This document shows positions 27,916-34,725 of a DNA stretch of 34,725 nucleotides, piece after piece. The stretch comes from Chloracidobacterium sp. GTDB lineage: Bacteria; Acidobacteriota; Blastocatellia; Pyrinomonadales; Pyrinomonadaceae. Where the stretch lies: NCBI GenBank assembly GCA_025362075.1, contig JANYIL010000062.1:1-34725 (forward strand), given 5' to 3'. The notes below the pieces were generated by a model. That model searched no databases, was not told the DNA's origin, and was given only the letters and a program-made list of their open reading frames with translations. The position numbers were made by a program, and so were the translations under genes. How positions within the stretch are numbered: position 1 is the stretch's first letter; every line of letters begins with the position of its first letter.

Positions 27916-29439
27916 CTATTGCTCAAACCGTCGCCACTCAGCCTCATAATATCGAACCAATGCTTGATTATCTAACCTGTTTATCTCGATCTCGTCGTTT
28001 GGACGTGATGTGTCGCTAGGAAATTCAAACATTGACGCAAAAGAATTGTCGTTGAGAAAACGAAGCTCGATGCCCGCCGGCGGCTTAGCCGGTTGGTCAA
28101 AAGGCTGTAGTTTTGCGAGTGCGTAGCCCCAGATGCCAAAGCTCGGCACCGTCGTTTGATATGGGCGGACAGTGAAACCTACAGATTCGAGGGTTTTGAC
28201 GATACACCAGAACGATTTACGGGCAACGAGCGGTGAGGTGGTCTGAATAACGACCGACGAATCGGGCTTGAGCTTGTTTTTCAGAAGGTTGTAAAAGCGG
28301 GTCGTGTAGAGCTTGCCGAGGGCAAAATTGTTCGGGTCCGGAAAATCGACGATGGCGATGTCGAATGGCTCGGTCTGCGTATTGTCGAGCCAGACGAATG
28401 CGTCCGCGTTTGTCACGTGCACGCGCGGGTCGCTGAACGAATGCTTGTTTAGCTCGCCAAGCGGAGGCACCGCGACCGAGACTTTCGTCATATCCGGATC
28501 GAGATCGACGAGCTGGATAAATTCTACCGAATCGTATTTTTCGATCTCGCGCAACGCAAGGCCGTCGCCACCGCCCAGTACGAGCACGCGTTTTGCGACT
28601 CCGTCATATGCCGCAAACGGCGGATGGACGAGCGCTTCGTGATAACGGTATTCGTCAAACGAACTGAATTGCAGATTGCCGTTCAGGAAAAGCGAGTAGC
28701 CAAGCTTTCCTTTGGTCACGACGATCCGCTGATACGGCGAGCTTTTGGCGTAAATGATGTTGTCGGCAAACAGGGCGTCCTCGGCGAGCGTCGTCAACCG
28801 GTCGGCCTTGATAAAGGCAATTATCAGGAGAACGAGGATCACGGCGCCTTTGACACGCATGATCGTTACATTTTTTTTGATCAGCGGCAGCAGCAGCCAC
28901 GTTCCCCAGATTCCTACGCCCGCGTTGAACATGCCAAAGAGCAGCGACGTGCGGGTGAGTCCTAATTTTGGAACAAGAAATATCGGGAACAGCAGCGATG
29001 CCGCCAGAGCTCCGATGTAATCAAATGCAAGAACTCGCGAAACGAGATCTTTGAAATCGAGTTCGTCTTTCAGGATCCGCATTAGCAGCGGAATCTCGAG
29101 GCCGACCAGAACGCCAATCACAAAAACGACGCCGTAGAGCACGATACTGAAATACGAAAGATGGGCGAATGTCAGAAACAGCAGCGGTGCCGAAAATCCG
29201 CCGACGACCGCCACCGCCAGCTCAACCTCGACAAATTTACCGGCGATATCCTTATCGATAAATCGCGACAGCCACGAACCGACGCCCATTGCAAACAGGT
29301 AAATGCCGATGATTATCGAAAATTGTGTGACGGAATCGCCAAGGACGTAGCTCGAAAGGGTTCCCGCAAGCAGCTCATAAAAGAGCCCGCATGTGGCGAT
29401 GACAAAGACGTTGAGAAAAAGTAGCGGCGCGCGTTTCAT
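27916..29439 (-). CDS. Spermidine synthase-like protein with N-terminal membrane domain (likely start 29439; track start 29490 lies in a repeat)
   Basis: N-terminal multi-TM; VLVLGGGDGLALREIEKYDSVEFIQLVDLDPDM; DIAIVDFPDPNN. Confidence 0.88.
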   Translation of the reverse strand: MKRAPLLFLNVFVIATCGLFYELLAGTLSSYVLGDSVTQFSIIIGIYLFAMGVGSWLSRFIDKDIAGKFVEVELAVAVVGGFSAPLLFLTFAHLSYFSIVLYGVVFVIGVLVGLEIPLLMRILKDELDFKDLVSRVLAFDYIGALAASLLFPIFLVPKLGLTRTSLLFGMFNAGVGIWGTWLLLPLIKKNVTIMRVKGAVILVLLIIAFIKADRLTTLAEDALFADNIIYAKSSPYQRIVVTKGKLGYSLFLNGNLQFSSFDEYRYHEALVHPPFAAYDGVAKRVLVLGGGDGLALREIEKYDSVEFIQLVDLDPDMTKVSVAVPPLGELNKHSFSDPRVHVTNADAFVWLDNTQTEPFDIAIVDFPDPNNFALGKLYTTRFYNLLKNKLKPDSSVVIQTTSPLVARKSFWCIVKTLESVGFTVRPYQTTVPSFGIWGYALAKLQPFDQPAKPPAGIELRFLNDNSFASMFEFPSDTSRPNDEIEINRLDNQALVRYYEAEWRRFEQ

Positions 29440-29515
29440 AAAAACGGAAAATGGATAACGGATAACGGAAAATGAAAAAACAGCAGTCATTTTCCGCTTT
29501 CCATTTTCCGTTTTT
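29440..29515. repeat. Inverted-repeat hairpin aaaaacggaaaatgga(taacgga)taacggaaaatga ... tcattttccgctttccattttccgttttt
   Basis: Arms 29440-29475 and 29487-29515. Confidence 0.88.
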
Positions 29516-29524
29516 CAATTTGGC

Positions 29525-29785
29525 TTAGCTGTGGACAGCCGCCGAAATAATCATTGCGACGCCAATTATTACAGCTCCGATAATGATCGCGAGCGAAGTA
29601 TTCTGGTCGACTTCGATCTCTTTCTTGACCGAGAATGGAGCAACCAACACGATGATAAGGAAAGCAAGTGCAAATACGACCAGGCCAAAAGCGACAAATA
29701 TGACCGTTGTTTCGATAGTGGTCCAAAGCTTATCCAACTCAACGGCGAGCCCGAGAACCGGGGCGATTGTTAGCAAATTCAACAT
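29525..29785 (-). CDS. DUF350 family small membrane protein
   Basis: 86 aa, two to three TM helices, VFVAFGLVVFALAFLIIV ... QNTSLAIIIGAVIIGVAMIISAAV. Confidence 0.82.
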   Translation of the reverse strand: MLNLLTIAPVLGLAVELDKLWTTIETTVIFVAFGLVVFALAFLIIVLVAPFSVKKEIEVDQNTSLAIIIGAVIIGVAMIISAAVHS

Positions 29786-29934
29786 TATTTTCCTCCGTGA
29801 AATCCTGAATAAAAGAACGGCACTCCCAAACGCGAGTGGCTGCCGGAATTAGCCAATTCCCAGCCAAACCAGGTCGAGACCCCATAAAATGCAAGGATGC
29901 CGATACCGAAAACCATATAGAGTTTTTTTAACAT
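29785..29934 (-). CDS. 49-aa putative small membrane protein, not in ORF track
   Basis: MLKKLYMVFGIGILAFYGVSTWFGWELANSGSHSRLGVPFFYSGFHGGK*; stop overlaps DUF350 start (TAATG); GGAGG-like RBS for DUF350 inside it. Confidence 0.75.
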   Translation of the reverse strand: MLKKLYMVFGIGILAFYGVSTWFGWELANSGSHSRLGVPFFYSGFHGGK

Positions 29935-29951
29935 AAGTCTTAATAGTTTAT

Positions 29952-30015
29952 TGAGTTTGTAGAGTTCGTTGAGAAAAACATTTTCTCAACGAACTCTACA
30001 AACTCTACAAACTCA
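29952..30015. repeat. Inverted-repeat hairpin tgagtttgtagagttcgttgagaaaa ... ttttctcaacgaactctacaaactctacaaactca
   Basis: Right arm has one extra 9-nt tandem unit. Confidence 0.9.
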
Positions 30016-31962
30016 CTCCTCCGAGTCGTCCGAACTATCCGACGATGACGCCCCGCTAGAGCTAAACATGCTCTCTTTCCACCGACCGGATTCGAACGAC
30101 ATTTTACGAAACAGCCCAAGGATCGGCATTATCAGCAAAACGAGGAACGCGCAGCAGAAATTGACGCCGCGGTTCACGCCCTGCTCGACCTTAACGGAGA
30201 CAGGTATCTGAGTCTGCCATTTCTCCCAGGTACCATGCACGTGCAGCGTATATTTCCCGGCCGGGACCGACGACAACGTTGCGTCGGTCGACTTATCGCC
30301 CTCGCTCCAAGATTCGCCGTCATCGACACCGCTGTAATATTCGATCGGGATATTGATCTCTTCGGCGATCGCACCGCTCTGCTCGTTGACCAGATCGACA
30401 TCCAGGCTCGCCCATGAATTATCGACCTGGGCTCCCGCTGTAACGCGGACATTCTGGTTCCCTTTTAGATCGAACGGCTGACTGGTGACGATCTGCTCGG
30501 TCGTCGCGTTAGCCATCGGCGGCAGCACGACATCCTGCGACATGACCGTTTTCGTGAGCCCCGTCAGAGGGATGCTAAATATCGCCACCACGATCAGCAG
30601 CAGCAGCGGCAACGCTCCCCACGTGTAATAAAAACGCCCCGTAAACGGCTGATTCGGTGCGATGCCCCACGGCCGCGGCAGGCCCGAGATGCCGAAGATC
30701 TTTTCGATCTCATCATTGGTCATGTAGGTGCCGACCGACCAATTGATCTCGTTCTGCGAGATCTCCTGCGACAGCATCAATGGGGCGGCGACATAATCGA
30801 CTGCACGGACGGTCTCGCCCTGCTCGACACGCCAGTAAAATTCGCCTTTGACGTACTCGACAACCGCCGGCGCGTCCTGAAAGATCTTGAACGTATTGCC
30901 GTTGTAATTGACTGTCGTACCGAGCGGCTCGACCTCGGCGGCATTCACCGGTTCGACAAAATTCCAGTGGTTATCCGAATGCACCAGCCAGCGAAACCCA
31001 ACCATCGGGTTGTACAACAGGTATTCGTGCCAATAATACTTGATACCGTCAATGGTAACGCTGCGGACGACGGCGCCGATGATCTTGAATTTGACGTCGC
31101 CGGGAAACACGCCCTCGGCACCGATCGGCGCGACAAAATCAGGCTGTTCCGGCGGCGGATTGAGGGCCTTGAGATAGGTGAGCTTGCCCTTATTGACATC
31201 GAGCAGCGAATTGCAGTTCGGACATGTTACGCGTTCGGCCTTGTCGGGAGCCGTGAGCGATAGCGGCCCGCCGCAGTTCGGGCATCCCATACCGGTTGCC
31301 GAGACCGTCCGTGCCTCACGCTGGACAGGTTTTGCATCGCCGAGCCCGATCTCAGCAAGCGTGACCTGGGCACCGACAAAGACCCACGGCGGGTCCATGC
31401 TGTAATCGATCGTCGCAAATGCATTGTTCTTGCCCGCGAGATCGGCGTACGCAAATTGCTCGCCGGGCGTCAGCCTGTACGGTATCTCGCCATCGGCAGC
31501 GACCGCCGTTCCGTGGCCGCGTTCCTGAACCATCAGCGGTGTCGGGCTCGGTATCTCTGGGATCGTCTGGCCAAGCTGCAACCCGTCAAACGTCGGCAAG
31601 GCAACGCCTGCGGGTAGAGGCTGATAAAACGTCAGGTAAAATCGCCCTTGTGCCTCGGCCAGCCAGCCGACCCAGCCGTTTGAGAACGTTGCGTACCATT
31701 CGTCCCAATACCCGCCCAGCTCATGCCGGTTTTGCGCCCGGCCGGTCAGCTCAAAATGTGTATCTTTGTATGTCCCTTTCAGGCCTAGCTTTAGCGGAGA
31801 TTCCGAATCGGCAATTTCGGCGACCTTGCCCAGGTCTTCAAGTCCACGATCAGTCCTCGCGACCGCCGAGCGGCAGTATGGGCACACCAGAACTATGGTC
31901 GAACCGGCCGTAAATTCGATCGACGCCCCGCAGGTCGGGCAATTTGCCTTTAGCACGCTCAT
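30013..31962 (-). CDS. DUF4178 domain-containing protein with zinc-ribbon-like CxxC motifs
   Basis: CPTCGASIEF...CPYC; CPNCGGPLSL...CPNCNSLLDV; C-terminal TM segments. Confidence 0.8.
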   Translation of the reverse strand: MSVLKANCPTCGASIEFTAGSTIVLVCPYCRSAVARTDRGLEDLGKVAEIADSESPLKLGLKGTYKDTHFELTGRAQNRHELGGYWDEWYATFSNGWVGWLAEAQGRFYLTFYQPLPAGVALPTFDGLQLGQTIPEIPSPTPLMVQERGHGTAVAADGEIPYRLTPGEQFAYADLAGKNNAFATIDYSMDPPWVFVGAQVTLAEIGLGDAKPVQREARTVSATGMGCPNCGGPLSLTAPDKAERVTCPNCNSLLDVNKGKLTYLKALNPPPEQPDFVAPIGAEGVFPGDVKFKIIGAVVRSVTIDGIKYYWHEYLLYNPMVGFRWLVHSDNHWNFVEPVNAAEVEPLGTTVNYNGNTFKIFQDAPAVVEYVKGEFYWRVEQGETVRAVDYVAAPLMLSQEISQNEINWSVGTYMTNDEIEKIFGISGLPRPWGIAPNQPFTGRFYYTWGALPLLLLIVVAIFSIPLTGLTKTVMSQDVVLPPMANATTEQIVTSQPFDLKGNQNVRVTAGAQVDNSWASLDVDLVNEQSGAIAEEINIPIEYYSGVDDGESWSEGDKSTDATLSSVPAGKYTLHVHGTWEKWQTQIPVSVKVEQGVNRGVNFCCAFLVLLIMPILGLFRKMSFESGRWKESMFSSSGASSSDSSDDSEE

Positions 31963-32345
31963 CGTTCGCCTCCTGCGGTTTCAAATCTCAGATCTGAAAT
32001 TTGAGATCCTCCCCGGTCTATCTTTGTAACCGTAACTTGGGCAGCGCGAAGAACGGTCTTGAGGTTTGCATCCCAATCCCACTCGGGCCGCTCGCGGCAG
32101 CAGTAAAGATTAAATGTCCCGGTTTGGTGTTCCGGATAGGTGTGACAGGCAAGGTGCGACTCGGTCAACGCCACGAGGCCGGTGACGCCGCCCTCGCCCT
32201 CGAATTTGTGCCAGACGGAGCCGATCGCTTTTAAGCCAAGCTCCGCGATTACGCGGTCGAGTATCCAACGCAGAACGGATTCATCGCGCAGGGCAGCCTT
32301 GTCGCAACCCGTCGCCTCGATCAACCATTCCGTTCCAACGATCAT
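31959..32345 (-). CDS. speD: S-adenosylmethionine decarboxylase proenzyme
   Basis: LTESHLACHTYPEHQTGTFNLYCC, processing-site ESH; ATGA overlap with DUF4178 gene. Confidence 0.92.
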   Translation of the reverse strand: MIVGTEWLIEATGCDKAALRDESVLRWILDRVIAELGLKAIGSVWHKFEGEGGVTGLVALTESHLACHTYPEHQTGTFNLYCCRERPEWDWDANLKTVLRAAQVTVTKIDRGGSQISDLRFETAGGER

Positions 32346-32440
32346 ACCGCTTAGATCAAAATGCGTTACAAAAAAAATAAACTGCTAAGTCAGGAACCTG
32401 CATCTAAACGCCTGCGTTATAATGCAAAGACTAGTGAAGT

Positions 32441-33388
32441 ATGTCGAACAAAACTATAGCTAAATTTTCCGCTTTTGTCATATCGAGTTTGCTGCTAGGC
32501 CTACTTTTTTCGGCCTGCTCTCCTGTGTCCTCGACCGTTGTCGAAAACGATACGGTTTCGCATTTTGGCCATCCCGTCGTTATCGGAACGATCAGGTCCC
32601 CCGACATTACCGAGAGCAGCGGCATCGCGGCGTCCCGCTGCCAGAACGGCGTGCTCTGGACGCACAACGATTCCGGTGACGACGCTTTTATTTTTGCCGT
32701 CAGTTTCAAGGGCGACAGCCTTGGCACGTGGAAAGTTCCAAATGCTCAGAACATCGACTGGGAAGACATCGCCGCCTATAAGGACAATCGCGGAAAATGC
32801 TTTATCTACATTGGCGAGATCGGTGACAACAAAGCAAAACGCCCGGAACACGCGATATACCGTATCGCCGAGCCCGTAGTTACGCCCGACGGTGCCAGCT
32901 CGTCCCGCCGGGCACCTTTGACCGCGTCAAATGCGTCCGTTATTCGTTTTAGCTATCCGGAACGCAATTCCGACGCCGAAACGCTCATGGTCAATCCCAA
33001 AAACGGTGATATCTACGTCATTACCAAACACGTGAGCGGTCCGGCGGGCATATTTCGGATCAAACCCGATTTTGATCGCGGCGACCTGGTCAAAGCCGAA
33101 AAGATCGGCGAGTTGTCCGTCCCCGCGATCCCGAATGGTTTCCTGACCGGCGGCGACATCTCGCCCGATGGCCAGCATGTGATAATCTGCGACTACACCC
33201 AAGCCTACGAATACACGGTGCCCAAAAATGCGGCAAATTTTGACGAGGTCTGGAAACAGGCCCCCGAAAGGATCGATCGCGGCCCGCTCGCCCAGGGCGA
33301 GGCCGTCTGCTACAACGTCGACGGAACCGCCATCTTCCTGACCAGCGAAGGAAAGAATTCGCCGCTGATCGAAGTAAAACGCAAATAA
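32441..33388 (+). CDS. Hypothetical lipoprotein, possibly beta-propeller
   Basis: Lipobox LLFSAC; repeated motifs ESSGIAASRCQNGVLWTHNDSGDDAFIFAV. Confidence 0.65.
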   Translation: MSNKTIAKFSAFVISSLLLGLLFSACSPVSSTVVENDTVSHFGHPVVIGTIRSPDITESSGIAASRCQNGVLWTHNDSGDDAFIFAVSFKGDSLGTWKVPNAQNIDWEDIAAYKDNRGKCFIYIGEIGDNKAKRPEHAIYRIAEPVVTPDGASSSRRAPLTASNASVIRFSYPERNSDAETLMVNPKNGDIYVITKHVSGPAGIFRIKPDFDRGDLVKAEKIGELSVPAIPNGFLTGGDISPDGQHVIICDYTQAYEYTVPKNAANFDEVWKQAPERIDRGPLAQGEAVCYNVDGTAIFLTSEGKNSPLIEVKRK

Positions 33389-33425
33389 GTCACTTTCGGA
33401 ATAACTTATAACGGCAATAATATAC

Positions 33426-33454
33426 TTGACACACCAAACGGATAGTGCTATTCT
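33426..33454 (+). promoter_or_regulatory. Sigma70-like promoter for transposase
   Basis: TTGACA - 17 nt - TATTCT. Confidence 0.6.
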
Positions 33455-33463
33455 TATTATACT

Positions 33464-34411
33464 ATGAAAGAGAACGCACTACCCAAAACCGAAATCCAAG
33501 CTGTTAGATACTTTGCCGACGAACAAATCTGTATTGATTTTGTTGCATCCTTACGTTGGCTAGACGGTAATCCGGTCTGTCCTCATTGCGGAAATAACAC
33601 CGTTTATTTTCTTTCTACTCGAAAGATTTTCAAGTGCAAAGCGAAAGAATGCCGAAAGCAGTTTTCTATTAAAATCGGAACCATCTTTGAAGATTCAGCT
33701 ATCAAGTTGGACAAGTGGCTTATTGCGATGTGGAAGATCGCCAACGCTAAGAACGGCATCAGTTCCTATGAACTGCACCGTGCATTAGGTATAACCCAAA
33801 AAAGCGCTTGGTTCGTCTTGCATCGCATCAGAACCGCAATGACCACTGGCACTATTGAAAAACTCTCGGGCGAAGTAGAATGTGACGAAACTGCTATTGG
33901 TGCGAATCCGCGAAAAATGAATGCCTCGGCTCGTAAGTCTAAGACCATCCGGCAAGGTTCTACCGCTCACAAAACCACCGTTATGGGAATGGTTCAAAGG
34001 GGCGGCAAAGTAAAAGCGAAAATTATCACCGACCGCACTGCTGAAACTGTGCGTGAGGTCGTATTAGAAAATGTCGAACACGGTTCGGAGCTAATGACTG
34101 ACGAATTTCGCTCGTATCGAAATCTTCGCGATCTTTACGTCCATCAATACGTCAATCACGCCGTTACCTATGTTCGGGATAACATTCATACTAACAATAT
34201 CGAAAACTTCTGGAGCCTCTTGAAACGAACTATCAAGGGAACTTACGTTTCAGTTTCGCCCGCCCACTTGCAGAAATATATAGAAGAGCAAATGTTTAGA
34301 TATAACGAACGTGAGGGTAACGACCAAATGCGTTTTATGTCTATGATCGAGCTGATTAGCGGAAAGCGTCTTACCTATTCACAGCTAATCGGCTATGAAA
34401 CAGGACGCTAA
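33464..34411 (+). mobile_element. IS1595 family (ISXO2-like) transposase
   Basis: CPHCGNNTVYFLSTRKIFKCKAKECRKQFSIKIGTIFEDSAIKLDKWL; VECDETAIGANPRK; NNIENFWSLLKRTIKGTYVSV. Confidence 0.92.
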
Positions 34412-34441
34412 TAAACCTCAAAAGAAACGCGGGCGTCCCAA

Positions 34442-34464
34442 AAGGGTTTGATTTTCAAACCCTT
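34442..34464 (+). terminator. Hairpin downstream of transposase
   Basis: aagggttt gattttc aaaccctt perfect 8-bp stem. Confidence 0.5.
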
Positions 34465-34631
34465 GCAATGTATATTTAGCTGTTCTATTTTTAATACGGA
34501 GAGGTTTAGACGAAGGCCATGCCCGGACTTCGCTCAGGAAAAAAACTCTTCACACCTGCGGTTGCACCCATGCTATCAACATCTCGCAACGCTGGCTTGA
34601 TATTAGTGTATCACGGAGGCCAGTAAAAAGC

Positions 34632-34725
34632 ATGAGCGACTATTCAAGCGACACAATTTATTTACGTGTAGGCAATACCGACGAAATAACCCTCTCGGAT
34701 TTTGTCGATTCTTTGAGTGACTTCA
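34632..34725 (+). CDS. N-terminal fragment of hypothetical protein, truncated by window edge
   Basis: ggaggccagtaaaaagcATG; MSDYSSDTIYLRVGNTDEITLSDFVDSLSDF. Confidence 0.6.
   Translation, partial: MSDYSSDTIYLRVGNTDEITLSDFVDSLSDF

Noticed and set aside
33390-34500. Terminal inverted repeats for the IS1595 element
   Set aside because: Only weak similarity (taatatacttg vs RC taaatatacattg); element ends cannot be set from this sequence.
34530-34625. Faint resemblance of the reverse strand (GTTGATAG...GGGTG) to the 3' end of 23S rRNA
   Set aside because: Match limited to a few short words; flanking conserved helices absent.
1-34725. CRISPR array, prophage structural genes or diversity-generating retroelement
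   Set aside because: No regularly spaced direct repeats, cas genes, phage structural genes, reverse transcriptase or VR/TR pair seen; the S23 ORF alone does not make a DGR.

Overview
The window is a 34.7 kb bacterial chromosomal segment. Gene content and repeat style suggest Acidobacteriota (Blastocatellia-like), but that is only an inference. Most of it is housekeeping: M1 aminopeptidase, free-Met-R-sulfoxide reductase, TerC, FecR, CDF transporter, LarA-like, cysteine desulfurase, FHA-GAF-class III cyclase, MreB, CdaA, YbbR, TetR/FadD-type ligase, SLBB export protein, PLP aminotransferase, tRNA-Ser(UGA) and an IS1595-type transposase. Two things stand out. (1) A minus-strand polyamine/membrane cluster (about 24.7-32.3 kb) reads speD, DUF4178, an unlisted 49-aa membrane ORF, DUF350, TM-spermidine synthase, Tat/lipoprotein-like FAD amine oxidoreductase, integral membrane protein. 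(2) Many short inverted-repeat elements of differing sequence but similar architecture. They fill most gene junctions of that cluster, abut start and stop codons, and are inserted in-frame in at least two enzymes. One frames a decayed S23-type four-helix-bundle ORF exactly between 40-bp arms. Also present: a decayed defence/TA region beside tRNA-Ser (truncated RhuM, Vsr, EcoRII-C fragment, VapB/VapC chimera), a bacterial cystatin-like protein and a CDF gene whose natural start appears to be ATC. All family assignments come from motif recognition by eye; no searches were run.
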